Origin: Rhyzopertha dominica
Lineage: Eukaryota > Arthropoda > Insecta > Coleoptera > Bostrichidae
DNA: 64,000 nt
Assembly (NCBI GenBank): GCA_025024175.1
Contig: QCXZ01000003.1
Location: forward strand, 19,860,392 to 19,924,391
Reading direction: 5' to 3'
The position numbers and the translations under genes are program-made. The notes beneath the pieces were generated by a model. It was not told where the DNA came from and made no database searches. It was given only the letters and a program-made list of their open reading frames with translations. Positions 11,701-26,700 of the stretch are shown here, one piece after another. Numbering within the stretch: the stretch's first letter is position 1; each line of letters starts with the position of its first letter.

Positions 11701-14700
11701 TTTGGCATATTGTATATACAGGTATTATATATATAGGAATATTGTTTGTATAATCGGCATATATTTTAGATTTTTGCTCTTTTCTTATTTTCTGTTTCCG
11801 AACCATATTTTTGATTTCTTTATGTCCCCTTTAAACGTTTGGCGTCCTTGGAACTAAGGAACGCACATGCTGCCCAATCTAATCAAACTAGTGTCTTTTA
11901 TTATGTATTATTTCTAACATTATAGTCTCTTAAAACTAAGCCGTGTGAACTGCTGTTGATATAAGATAACTATTGACTACCTCAAATGCTTTTTAAGGGT
12001 TATTATTTTAAGGTCGAATGGCTGAAAAATGATGAAGCACTTCGGTTGGAAAATCCACATAAGTACCAGATAGTTGGCAACGGAACTGCACTCAAGATAA
12101 GAAGTATAGATTTTGCAGACACGGGAGCTTACATGTGCCAGGCAACGAATGTTGGTAAGCAACAATTTGTAATCATTATCCAAGATAATAATATTCCCTT
12201 ATTGATGGTCTACATTGCTTATTCCCATTTCCCATATCATTTTTAGTATGTCTTATACTCGTTTAATTTTATTTTTGTTTCATTGTAGGTGCATTTTTCT
12301 TTCTCCTGGAATTCAATTGTTAAACATAATTAACATTATTTTGCTTCATTCTTATTCATAAAACAAAAGAGATCTGATCACGATATGTCTGCTCCTGGGT
12401 ATCTTTTGCTTCTGATTGCAGTTAATGTTAGATAAGTAATCTTTTAATTATGACTGTCACAAACAGTCTCTGCTCATATTAGATACTTATACTTTTATTT
12501 TTAAAGGTTGTCTTTGCCCATATAAAATTTTAAATATGTGCTTTCAAAATTTCTTAATAATTTATATAGGTATATAGTAATTTTAGTAATGTTAAAGGTG
12601 CTGATATTATAATATTATAACTTGTTCCTACAGGTGGGCTAACAAGAGATATAAGTTCATTAATAGTTCAAGAACAGCCAAATCCAAGTAAGTGGATACC
12701 AATATGATTAAAGTAGAACGAACATCTTATGGGAATGATATTGTTTAATTTCAGCCGCACTTAATGAAGAACGACGCTTTTTTGCATTTCACGAGTGGGG
12801 AGTCTCGGTGTACGAACCGTCCACTTGCAGACTGTATCATCAAATTCAATCAACTGATATCATCCCTGGAACGCAGGTAAATGATTGGGCAATAAACCTT
12901 AAATCCTATATAATGAAAGATATAGTGCGCGCCAGGGAAGAAGTCGGACCTTACGAATGTAACATCGTCCACAATTTGCACGGAGCAAACCGCATGGGTG
13001 GGCTGAGTTAATAAATTTATTCGCCGCGCTAGCCTGAAATCGTTACCACGAATACTGGCGGGCACACCAATGACTTAACTGTCTGGCGACAATTTCCTGG
13101 TGCGCTCATTAATTATTGCCTAAATTAATTTTTAAATGAACATACGTAATTTTTGGTGGGTTAACAGGCATATACAGAGGGCGCGGCAAAAATATCTGAC
13201 ACCTGACACCATCAATCTAGCTGTGCGAAACAACATGGAATTACTATACAAGCCAGTGAGGTCGTAGTGGTCAAAAGGCTCCGGGTTCAAATCCCGGTAA
13301 AGCTGGCAATACTTTTTCTGTATATACAGGGTGCGGCAAAAATATCTGACGGTTTTTGCAAGGGCGTGGCGAGAAGAAGGGGTGTCGGAGGTAGGGGCGA
13401 GACGCGAGAATAGTTATTGAACTCAATACGGCTTTCATTTCATCCCATCCATCACAAAACTCGCCTTCGGCATGTTTTGTAAACGTTGGATGCGTGCGAC
13501 AAAATCGCCTTATGAAAATAGTTTTTTAATATACTATTCTGGAATTTTTCAACTCCGTGTCAACTCTCGTTTCCGAGATATGGGCGCAAGTTGCATTTTT
13601 TAAATGGGAAAGGAGGTCAAGTGGCACATCACTGAAAAGGATATTTTTTCCTAATTTCAAAAATGTACCATACTTGTACAATTTATTTGCTTCTGAGTTG
13701 AGAAAAGTATAAATACAATAAATGAGCTTGATAAAGAACGAAAAGAATGAACACAATTTTGATGATTCCGTGGAAAATGCAGCATTTTTTCAGACTTACA
13801 TTACAGAAGATGCTCAAAATGTTTCACATTTGCTTCCTGGCAGTAATGCAGGCTTGAATAATGTTTTTCTAACGTTCTTTGTAGCATATTTGGAGGTAAG
13901 TTCTTAATTTTTCCCTGATTCGTCCTTTTAAATTTTCTGCATTATGTGGCCGATCAGCATAAATACGATTTTTCGGATACCCATCAAAGGAAAAAATCAA
14001 GCGGTGTCTGATCAGGGGTACGTGTTGGGCATTCTATCGCTCCGCGCCTACCAATCTACATATCCACGAAGGTTGACTGGAAAATGGGGCGGTGCACCAT
14101 CTTGCTGAAACCGTATCTGTTCAGAAGGACGAGCAGCATTTTCACGATTAGGGAACAGGCGAATAAGTACTGGTATAATTTGTTCGCGCAAGATCTGTAA
14201 ATACTTGACCGCATTCAAATTTCCATCGATAAAAAAGGCCCAATAATGTACTCACCGATAATACCACATCAGACATTAACTTTCTTAGGATGCTGTGTGT
14301 GGACTTATTCCATCCAATGTGGATTTGTGTCCGACCAATATCTACAATTATGTCTATTCACATTACCATTGAGGGAAAAAGTCGCTTCATCAGAAAACAT
14401 AATCCAATTTTAAATGTTTCTATCTTCATCTATCATGTTCATAGTAGTGAATAAGTGAATTTTATATGGATGAAACTTTTTTTATTTTCTGAACAGATCT
14501 TTTATTAATATGGTTTTCTCTTGCACATCTAAAAGGACATTCAAGCTGCTTTCCTCACTCGTAGTAACTTTTGGACGTGCTGGTTTTCACAGTTTTTAAC
14601 ACCGCCGATTTCCTCAAAACGTTGCACTGTTTTAATAACTGTTGATTTGGCAATTGGTTCACGATCTTCATGAATTGCATTGTAGAGTGCAACTACTTCC

Positions 14701-17700
14701 GTATAACTTCGCCTTCTATCCCCATAACCAATCATCATCAAAATTTCGATGTGATATGTTCAATCAACTAAGGCATTGAGATTGGAAATAACAAAGTGAA
14801 TAAAAATTATCACCAGTCACGAAGAAAATGGATACGCCTGGTGTTTTTGTTCTTACTTAGCGATAACGATAACTCAGAAGTAATAAATTGTACAAGTGTG
14901 ATAAATTTTTGAAATCAGGATAAAATATCATTTTCAATGATGTGCCTTTTGACCCCCCTTCCTATTTAAAAAAATGCAACTCCTGCCCATATCTCAGAAA
15001 CGAGAGCTGATATGAAGTTGAAAAAATTCCAGAAAATGCATTTTAATTACCCATAGGCCCATGTACAATTTCAGAAAAATCGGTCAAACAGATCCTGAAT
15101 CCTGCTGGTTCTATACTTTGTAGCGATCCTGTGTCATTAGGTTACTGTGGGGGCAACTTATTCAATGAGAGAAGGTCTGCTGGGTGTTGCTGACTATACT
15201 GACTTGGACTCTGAGTGCTAAATGTTTCTGAATGGTTTAATTTATAGGTAACAGGATATAATTGGGACAGCATCATAATAGGAGAGATTATTAATGGCCA
15301 TAACTAGAGGTTGGTGTTCTGGAGACCGACTAAAGAAAGATGTATGTTCCCCACTTCCACAGTGGAAGTATTTTCTATCACATGATCCATCATTGTGTGA
15401 CTCTAGCACATTTAAAGCATTTTGGTCGACTTCTACATAAAATTTGGTATGCCATATCGGTGACATGCTTGGCATTTTTGACCTGAGGGGCCTACGGTGC
15501 AACCGAAAAAAGTAGCCTCCAAATTTAAACATATCGTGGTAAATTAATTCCTTCTAGTGTCAAAGAGACGGTCCCAGTTGGGACATACTCAGCTCCATCA
15601 TTTATTTTTTCTATTAATGGGGTCTGAATTACCACAGCGCTTGCCACTGGTCTGTAGAAAATCCTATGTCACTTGTTTGTATCTTACCTTATGCCGTTAT
15701 GATTTCCACTAAATTTGAAATCGGTATCTTTTATAGTTTAGGAATAATTTAAAAGATATCATTTTTTAATTTTAACTTGATTTCTAAAATCGCATTTTTT
15801 ATCGCCTGTCAAACGTTGTCGGTGTATTTGGAGGATACCCTATATATGAGATTTAACAACAATCTTTTTTTTAGGAATACGTATGTGGAGACAAGGGCGT
15901 CAAGTGCGTATGGGGTCGTGCCGTCAATGTAGCAAATCGCTACGTTTATGCATCTCAGCCCAACCGTGATCGAATAATAATTATATCTAAAATACAGATG
16001 GTTGTAGTTGATGTAAGTAATTAAATATCCTTTACTGGTACCGCACAGCGCGGTTAAGGTGGCAGTCTGCTGTGGTTAGGTCATTCGGTATTCTTACCTG
16101 AACAGTCCCAATGAGGACGAAACTAGTCGTTTTTATTCATTTTTTCATAACCATACTTTTACAATCTGTGAGACCAAATATCTATATACACTATATTTAC
16201 TTTACCGAAACATAGACAAACGTTGTCTTTTCAACCTCCGATGGGTTATAAATATATTCGTATAACAAATATTTTATTATTAATAGTTGAGCTAAGTTTT
16301 ATCATTTCTGTACATGATCGTCAAAACATTTCAGGAATTAGTCATATAGTACATTACTTTTCGATCTCTTTTCCAAAGAACTTTGCTGCTAACGAGGTCA
16401 CGTACCTACTTCTTCTGAAGTTAGAACGATGGTTGCGTTGGCAATGAAAGTAGCTTGGAAATGATGTCTTAAACCCCTTTTGCTATTTAAATTGTTTTGT
16501 AGGTTGTTGCAACCGACAAATATCCTGTAAATTTGTATTACGTTCCACATCTTGATCAAGTTTGGATTCTGAACTGGAGATCAACAAATAACACTGGAAT
16601 AAAAACTGTGCAGGTACAACGTTGCAAACATTTGATTTTGTGTATCGTTCAACAGTGTTTTTTTTCTGTAGGTAATACGTGATGCTGGTCAGAAACGCAA
16701 ACATCACACTGTCCACCCTGAGCCTATCGATGGACAGTTTGACCTCGTACAAGGACTTTACATACCTTCACCAGATCAGGTAAGTAATAAACTGCAACTC
16801 CTTAGATTAGCNTTGGTGTTCGTATTTTTCATACCCCACTAGGCTCTTATATAGTTAGCCTAATTAGTTATTTTAAATTAGGTATATTGCGACACACCAC
16901 TCAGTTGTAGATCAACGGGGGGAATCCGGAAATGAGTCCTCTAATCTATCGAAATAATGATCGGAGCACTTTTTTTGTTAAACCTCCACAAGATTTTGTC
17001 AGTAATCTTGTATTCGGTATTCCATTTTTTTCAAAAGGTACTACTATGATAATTACATAATTGGACTTTGCGATAATCAAAACGCGACTGCAAAAAGCTT
17101 TTAAAATGACACTTGTAATAAGGAACAATAGAGATCAGAGATTTGAAAGCTTCACGTACAGGGTCAGAATCGCTAATACGTATAAGGGTGTGGGGACAAA
17201 AAATCCGCACAAACACAGGTCTTCAATTTATTGAAAATAAATAACCTAATACACAAAAACCAAACACTAGTAATATATTTAAAGCTTAAATAATGGTATC
17301 AGCACCAAAACGACTTGCTTGTTTGAATTTAGATTTTATTCGTCCCTTTAAATTGGAGAAGAGCGTTACATCCATATGCCGGACTTTAAGAGTGATCCGT
17401 TTCCGCAATTCTTCATTACTGGTTGCTTCCCAAACATCCTCGTATACTCTCTGTTTCAAAATTGTCCAAAATCTTTCAATTGGACGCAGTTGGAGTACAT
17501 TTGGCACATTTCTGGATTTTTCAACAAAGGTGATATCCAATTCGCGATTAACGGCTACGCCAGGTGTTGCATAATGGGCGGGTACCATATCAGGCCATAA
17601 ACATAATTTTGCTACTCGAATAGTTTTTTCTGAAGAATGTGTTCAATCTGCTTCGTACGCATTCTTTCTCATACACTTCTGCTGTGACAGAATTACCGAA

Positions 17701-20700
17701 AGGTGCGATATCCAAAGAAGAATGACAGCGCGATGAAATTGCCACGCAAAACAACAACTTCTGAAAAAATTTTTTGTGGCCTTTGAAAAATTCCTCAGGA
17801 TCCACGTCTCTACTTTTTTTGCAATAGTAAGACTTGTTATTCGCTGTGTCGCTACCTTTCCATGAGATTATGATTCACACTCGATAATCATTTCTAGCCT
17901 ATTCGATGGAGCAAATTCGTTTTCAGATAATCGCCTCAACTTCGTTTTTTGTTCCACTTTTTATTCTTTCGTGTACTTCGGTGCTGTTTTTCTTCATACT
18001 AATAAAACATTATTGCTTTTGAAAATGTTGCTGACATACTTTTTGTCGATGTTGTATTTTCTGCCTAATTTTCTGAGAGAAGCTCCAAATTTCCCGTGCG
18101 CAAGTTCAACCAGAACTCGTCTTTTCTTTTTCGGCATTTTTCTAGCAGGCCTCTCAAAACCTTGTTTCCTGACTGATGGCAATCCTAACTCTACATGTTT
18201 ATAAATACCATACGTAGTCCGCTTAGGAACCCCATCGCATAGAGGTGATTGACAACATCAGATTTTTTATGATTTTCGTGTTGCTCAATATAGTAGGCAA
18301 TAATTTCACGACGTTTATATTCTTTCGATCGCTGCAAAGTCGTTTGTATCAAATCAAATAATTTTAAGCTGTTTTTACTTATACTGTCAAGGATGAGGTT
18401 TAGAGAGATGCGAGTTCAATTATTGAAAATCCAAGGCCTACTGAAATTTAATAGTTGAGATCTTGTGGGGATTTTTTGTCCCAACCCCCTTTGCTCGAAA
18501 TAAACTTTATTCTCCAACTTTAACTATTTATAGCTTGGTCGGACACATTAAAATGCAAGGGTCTACAATGAGTATAGTGCTCCCTAATAAGACGCGCTTT
18601 CATCCCAGCGTTTGGCTGTGCCTATGTTGTATATATTGAAACGTAAATATAGGAAACTAACTGCACACTCTAGCATTAGCTAAACGGTACCTCATTATCC
18701 TTTACCGGAGTCGTCATATTTAGGACTTTTGTCGGGACTATCCCGCAAAAAAACGGGACGTTTGCCAATCCTGCTACAACTGAGCAATTTTATCTGCGCA
18801 TTGCCGAAATCATTATATTCTATTGTTGATGAGTATCAGATCAGAATAATGATTTCGGTAAGAATAAGAGATCTCTGAAAGTCAACCACGCCAGGCAGTC
18901 ACTTTTTGGCAATCAAATGCGTTATTAGCGCCGTAAAGATTATATTTCAACACCCAACTACCATTAATGCCGGCTAGATGGTACAGTAATCTCGTACCAA
19001 TCGATACCAATATTTTTTGCTTTATTTATTTTGTCTTTATCTATGGCTAATATCATAACGGTATTGGTTTCAGACTTTAATTTAGTCATACCCGAAGGAT
19101 TAGCGGCGCCCACAAATTGCAGATACATAATTTCTAAACGCCGTTATTAAGGGGTCTATGCGTCCACAAGATTTAGTAGCACCTATTATATAGCGGGACG
19201 CCGCAAATTGCGAAAACATTACCGAAACGCTTAGCCAGTAACCAATCATAATCATAACTGTATAACCCTTTATTTGGCATCCCAACTAATAAGATTACAA
19301 AATAGTATTAGGTACTTAAGTACCATGCGAAGAGTTAGTGTAAATGAGGATTTTCGTCGCCCCAACTTGCAAGTAGCGCAAGTCGTTTGTGCTGCAACAC
19401 ACCTGTAATGCAATAAAATAAAGAAATGTTTTAAATTAAATGTTAGCAACTTTGGCAGTTGGCATAAAATTTTCCTAGAAACTAAGCGCTTTCCATGTGG
19501 AGGATTGTATCTTGATATGCAGTAAGAGGGTACCGGTAAACTTTCCACAAAATTTTGCAAAAATAGAATTTTAGAATTTAGTTAACTGAATAACAGGTTG
19601 ATATATTCGATATCGTTTTTAAACGAGTACAATCATACTAAATGCTTACTTAGATTATTGTTTGTTATCAAATTACTGTGCATTAAGCAAAAATAAATTT
19701 TGTTAACATATGAAAACTTAAAACAAAAGAAAATCACATCATTTATATAATAAATACTCGATTTCATATATTGATTTTTTGAGCGAATTTCTCCGAAATG
19801 TTAAATTAGCTTTATCATCCTGATATTAGAAAATGACAATTATCTAATTTAGAGTAGAGCAAATTTAATTAATTAATTTTACACGGAATTGCAATGTTTC
19901 TTCCTTTAAAATACAATACATAAACATATATAAAATAAACAAGACTGGACATCAAGGGTATCTAAAGTGGAAAAGATGGTGTCTTGCCCAGGGAGCTTCA
20001 GAAGCGCAACGATCTGCATGCTGGAGCATATACAGGGTGGTCGCGATGTAATGGGTCAAAATTCATGACTAGGTTCCTGACGTGAAAATATTGCGATTTA
20101 GACAAACATACCTTAGTCCAAAAGTTGATACTTACAGAGATACAGGGTATTAAATGCAAAATATTATCTTAGTTCTTTCTTATTTATTTCATAATAAATG
20201 CTCATATCGACATGCAATTTTGCTCTTGGGGTTTTTTGGGGCGAGAGATTAAAATCTATCCATGGTTTGCTTATAGATCATAGAAGGCGCCACCTGCGCT
20301 AGGTGGAATGCGTTGAAAACGACAGAACTTTTTTATATCTCAATAAATCTATTCTCAGGTATCAAAGTCTGATTTTACAACTTCTTTTTACACAAAAAAG
20401 CTATCTTGCACCGTTCTCGTAAAATTTGGTTCAATGTATTTGCATTCAATTACTACAAATCGGCAAAAATTTTCAAGTAGATTTATGTTAAAATCAAATT
20501 TTGACATTTTCCGCTTATCTTAGTGCTGTCAGTAATATTACAGTATTATTCATGTTTTATTAAAAGCATTATTTTATAGAGAACTATAAACACCCGCGAA
20601 GAGCTATTATAGCAGAAAATTGTAAATGCTGACAAATCATTTCGTAACAAGAATCTCTATTTTAAAATACGGAAGTCTTTCAACAAACGCATTAATAAAT

Positions 20701-23700
20701 GTATTGAAGTTGGAGGCGTACATGTTGAACCTTTATAGTAATATTCGATATTTAATTGTTCATAAAAATTGGAAATACTTTTTTGCTTTTTTGACATCCG
20801 TACCTTATTTTGATTACTCGAATTACCAAAGCTAAATATCTTGATAACGGTGCAAGATAGCGACTATCAAAAAGTATAGCTTTTTTGTGTAAAAGAAGTT
20901 GTAAAATCAGAATTTGTTAACCGAGAATAGATTTGTCGAGATATACAAAAATTTTGTCGTTTTCAACTCATTCGACCTAGCACAGGTTGTTGCCCTCTAT
21001 GAGCTGCAAGCAAACCATGGACAGATTTCAATCTCTCAGACCAGAAAACCCCTAACACTAATATTTGATCTCGACATGAGCATTTATTATGAAATAAATA
21101 AGAAAAAACTAACATAATATTTTGCATTCAACACCCTGTATCTCTGTAAGTATCAACTTTTGCACTTAGATGAGTTTGTCTAAATCGTAATATTTTCACG
21201 TCAGGAATCTAGTCATGAAATTTGGCCCATTACATCGCGACCACCTTGTATACAGAGGTCCTGGGTTGAAACAAAATCATTCGTCTAATTTCCTCTTACA
21301 ATATCTAAATTACAATACAATATCTAAATGTTTGTAAACTAATAAAAAAAATAAGTACATAGAAATATGTGTACAGAAGACCCTTTGTATTGTATAGGTG
21401 AATTTTATGACGCTCAAATATACCGTAATATCAAATTTGGTGTAAACCTCATTTGTCTTGTTACCTATTGTTACACATATACATATCTTGACTTGTTTCC
21501 TTGCCTGAATGGCTTTATGGAATAAAATATTTATTATTATTACTTGATTAGAAAATTCGTTATTACACACAGTGTTACGTAATGACGAGCACGTAATTTT
21601 TTATTACGTTACAGTTTCAACTTTGACAAAGCGTACATCACATAACATCCCATTTCAGTTAATTGTTAGGAATATCATGCACAATAAATAGTTAATTTTT
21701 GAACTTAATTGTATTTTGGTTAATGTTTCTACCATTCGAACTTAACTCAGCTCTAGGGCCAGACAACATCGAACCTAGACTGCTCCGTCTGTGCAGTTGA
21801 TCATTATGCATACCCTTATCTATAATAATGGAAAACTCGTTTAGAACTTTTGCTATACCCGATCAGTGGCGTGTGGCACATATAACACCCATTTACAAGA
21901 AAGGCGACAAACTGCTAGCCATAGTTTAAAAAGTTATGGAAGCACTTATCGTAGAAGAGTTGGCGGAGTTTCTTTTGGCGAATCACATTATGCCTGACTC
22001 TCAACATGGATTTATTAGAGGACGCTCAGTCATAACGAATCTGTTGTTTTTCCTAAACGACTGGTCCTCCAACAACGACAAAAATCAACCGACCGGCGTC
22101 ATCTACTTGGACTTTTCAGGAGCGTTTGACAAGGTGCCACAAAGCAGACTAATCCTTAAGCTTGAACACATCGGGTTCCGGGGCAATCTATTGGCGTGGA
22201 TATCTTATTAATTTCTACGGGACAGGTCATTTAGAGTCCGTATTGGCAGTGACCTCTCTAACCCAAGAAGTGTATTGAGTGGTGTTCCTCAGGGCACGGT
22301 GTTGGGTTCCTTATTGTTCCTTGCACACACGTTTGACTTACACCTCGCTCTGAATTTCAAATGTAGCCTTTTTGCAGATGACACCAAAATTTATGCCAAT
22401 TCGTTAATAACTTGGAAAACTCTACAGGATGATCTTGTAAGAATATCTGAATGGTGTGCCAAATGGCTCCTGCCCTTAAATATAAAGAAATGTATAGTGC
22501 TTCACATAGGACGTGGACATCTGAAACGTGACTACTTTATCGTAAGCACTCAGTTAAACTCAGTAAGATCAATACCGATCTTGGCGTCACTATTAATGAG
22601 ATTCTATCGTAGTCAGAACACCTTGAGCTGATCTGTAAGCGTGCGAACTCTCTGATTGGCATATACGTACGTTCGGTACATTATCCCCACAGTCTGTTAG
22701 CAGGATATACATTACCTACAAACGACCGCTGCTAGAGTATGCCAATGTTGTAGGGTGTCCCAATTTGCTTAAGAAATCTCAGCGAAGGGCAAATCGTCTT
22801 GCGTATGGGCCTCACCGGCCATCCTACAAAGAGCGCCATGCGCTCAAGAATATCGAGCCTCTTTCAGTGAGACAGCGGAGAGCCGATCTTATCATCACTT
22901 ACAATATTCTTCAACAGAAGCTGTCGACTGATCNTTCACACATATTTGTACTGCAATCAGACGACAGGTTGAGAGGGCATAGGTTAAAATTGGTGCATCA
23001 GGAGTACCGATCACGCAGTCAACAATTCTTTTGNCCCAACAGAGTCTTTAACGCCTGGAATGGTCTCGACTCGGAAGTGATAGAGGCATCCAATGGGAAG
23101 TCATTCAAGTTGAGCTTGTCAAAAACCAATCTGTACCCCGCTTATAAACTAAATGTGTTTTCTTTTTGTCGCTAGAGTATATAGAAATTTGTTTTTCTCA
23201 CTCTGTATTACTGTTGTAAATAAATATATATTAATAAATATTATTTACACTATACCTAAAAAACAATAAACTAAGCTGAAACGTTCCAATTTTTGTCAGC
23301 GGTTGTAAGAAATTATATCCAATGAATCCCAATTTCGAAGTCGACGTGACGTGTCAATATTTTCTTGTTACTGTCACTTACTGTCATTAACCTATTCGTT
23401 TTTGCCGAAAATAGGCAGTATCTATAAAATTATAACAATATAGGTGTCATAGAAAAAGTATAGTACATTTACTCGAGTTGTGAGGCACTCGTGGAATTGT
23501 GTTACGCGGCTCGTACGCAAACTTTCCAGTTCTGCGTAATATGCTTCTTATAACTTTTGTTATGTAATATTATATGCGTTACAGAATAGATGTATGTATT
23601 GTGGAATTTAATGCACAAAGTCTGGATGAGGATTTACCTTTATTTTCATTCATTTCGTTTCTTAGAGTGGTGCACACTTATCAGAATTTGTTTTTCAAAA

Positions 23701-26700
23701 TAACTGCTACGTTTACTATGAAATAATATAACATTGTTACTTAATCTATATGTATCTACATTAATAAAACTTTATGATTGAAAATTTTGTAGGAACTTGC
23801 TTACTACAGCTTTAAATATGGTTATGTCACGCACACCAATCAGAGGGGCGTGTACAAATTAGATCTGGCAAACTTACGATACACCCGGTCTGTGGATTTG
23901 ACGCCATATAATTGTGTGCCTGTGCAGATACAATTTTCAGCTTTATGTAAGTATTCTGAAATTTAATAGTTTAATTAACTATTACCGCTATCTTTATAGA
24001 CGGTTTTGTCATCATGGAATGCTTGGAACCAATTACTAAAAGACCTACCGGTCAACTAGTACTAGATTATCTGACAGACACCGTGATCGACACAAAAACT
24101 AATCTACCTGGTATCCCTTATATGTCACCAGATTCAAGGAAACTAGTTACATTGGATAGAACAGACAGTGGAGCTACTCTAATAGTTCAAGAAATTACAG
24201 GTACGCAAAAACCACCAACCTTAATACTCGTACATGTATGTGTAATGTTGTATTCTTTCAGGTGGTGGTTTAGTGTTTTCTTTTGATGTAAAGACCACAT
24301 TAAATATTTCCGACTTAACGTTCTATCCAAGTCAGACTACACACAGCTACGATATTTATGCCACTGCCCAAGATAAAGAAGACATACTATTTTTAGATAC
24401 ATTGACAGGTAGAGCATACTTCTGCCAATGCTTTAATTAACTATTTACACAATAATCTTCCTTTATGTTAGGTAAAGTAGAGATCATAACCGGAGTTGGA
24501 AAGGCTAATTTGCCCATGATTCCAAGCTGGGGTAATCCAAACAGACCAATAAGTGGTTCAGGTAAGAATATTAAAGACTTGAATTGTCTTTTTTTTACAA
24601 CTTCCTAGGCAACACTGTGTAGACATATTGATGCGGAATGTTTAAAACATGCAGTCTGAAAGCTCCTCCGATTTGCGTATACAAATAACTAAGGTAGTTC
24701 GCTAATTATCATCTAATCCAAGTGCATTTTTTGTAAAAGTTTAGATCCCTTCCATTATTCCACTGTAGGGTGTATCTCTACATATAGTTTTGGGGCGTTA
24801 GTATCACCTCAAGTTAATAAATGGCGATGACATTATCGGTATTATGTAATCAATAATACAATGCATGTGATGAATCTAAGGTATTTGCTATTTACAATTT
24901 TTTATATTAAGGAGTGCCCTCTGCTGGTTTAAGATGGGGCTATTTATAGCTGTCAATTATATAGGTGGCTAGAAACTGTTTGGAAAAACTTGAATGATGG
25001 TTGGAGGAGGTAATAAGTGTGCCATGTAGGGCTGCATATTGAGAATTTGCTATTGTTGTTAAGCTTATTTAAACCAGGTAAGTTTATTATTTGCTTTGAT
25101 TATTTTATGTTCAAAACTATTTGAAACAAAGTAGTTCATTAAGTATTGTTCAGCTGGTATATATCTTGTTTGAAGGCCTCACTCCATTACTGAATTCCTG
25201 TTATTACTTCTTCTAACATCACTGTTATATTTTATGAGTTCGTTATATTTGTGTTTATATAGTCTAAACATTCACTGAAACGTTAATGTATCATCCTAAG
25301 CCTAAGCTAACATGTGGCGCTATGGACTAGAGATGTGTAACTCAGGAGTGAGCTGCATCGAAGAGCCGACTCTTTCAAAAGAGCTGTTGAGGCAGCTCAC
25401 TTATTTCAGTAGATGCAGCTCTTCGGCTCAGCGCCGAACTGAACTGAATTGCCGAGCTGGCTGACAACATGACAACTGAACGCAGCTATCGTTCATTGAT
25501 ACGACTCCGGCGAGCTGTGTTCTATCCGTCCTTNTTCCCAACATGTTAAGTAGGTACACAGGTACATAGTTACAAAATCTATGTAAATGACATGAGCCAG
25601 GTAATTAATAACTGAAAGTCGACGTTTTAACGAACTTAAATATATGGGTTTACAACAAAGATAGTATGTAACAAAAAATAAAACATCATTATGCAAACAA
25701 CTACAAAAACACAACTCTACAATTCACAAAAGTATATCAAATTAAAAATATTATTTCTTACACTTTGTTGCTGGACAGACGAGAGAGTTATCAAGTTTAC
25801 TTCCGGTTTTAATTTTAAATTTGATAATTTGGCTTGTCCAACAAAAAAGAATACGTAAATCCAGACTTTAAGTACGTCTCGGATACGAGAGATCTAGGTC
25901 AAATAGAGACTGATAGAGAGCTGTGACGATAATCATATGACCGCGAATCGTAGGGATCTTGCAGCTCTTTTGAGCCGACTCACTGAGTCAGCTCAGTTCA
26001 AAGAAGCAGATGCAGTGAACTGACTCACTGAAAAGAATCGAAATGCTTACCTCTACTATGGACGTTGTCATTGATACAAAGAATGTCATTTAGGAATAAA
26101 AGCAAGTATTACGCTGTACAAATTCACCCTGGAATAATTTTTTGAGCGACAAATTTTAGGCAATCCAACTTGTGTATTACAAGTTATGTACAAGGTTTCT
26201 ATAAACGATTCGTGCAACACAGGTGACGTTGATTTCCGAATTCTTTGTNCCGCCTTTTTATAGCTGCTGCCAAGCTATAATATGTACGGCGATAGTAGTT
26301 AAAGGTTGCAGTCAATGTTACACCACAGCCCCGAAATGTAATAAGCTTTCTGCAACCTTAAAGTTAATTATCCCACAAAACACTACAGAATATGTTGAAA
26401 ATACACATTCCCAGGCGTTTTCTCATATTAAAATATATCAAATAATTCAAAAATTAACACATGACGAATATACGTCACTTTCGTGAGAGGCGGCAAATTG
26501 ATTTAATCGATAATTTCCATAAGCGCCCTGGATGCACGAATCATTTATAGAAACCTTATACAAAGATCCACAACTTACAAAACAACCTTTTTCTCTCGAC
26601 TCTAACAACGGTCTCCCCTTTTATCATCCTCTAAAATGCAATCTTACTTGATTAACCACCCGCTCCATCTCATCCAACCAATTACATTCAAACTTTTAAT

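Noticed and set aside
12808..13011. Frame continuing past the exon ending 12876
   Set aside because: The exon has a GTAAAT donor at 12877, and joining to 15875 restores the conserved follistatin-like sequence; the extension is intron read-through.
13722..13907. + strand frame ending in a good GTAAGT donor, like a small exon
   Set aside because: It is the complement of the C-terminal end of the mariner-type transposase ([17 protein letters not shown] on the - strand), and its phase does not fit between the neighbouring follistatin-like exons.
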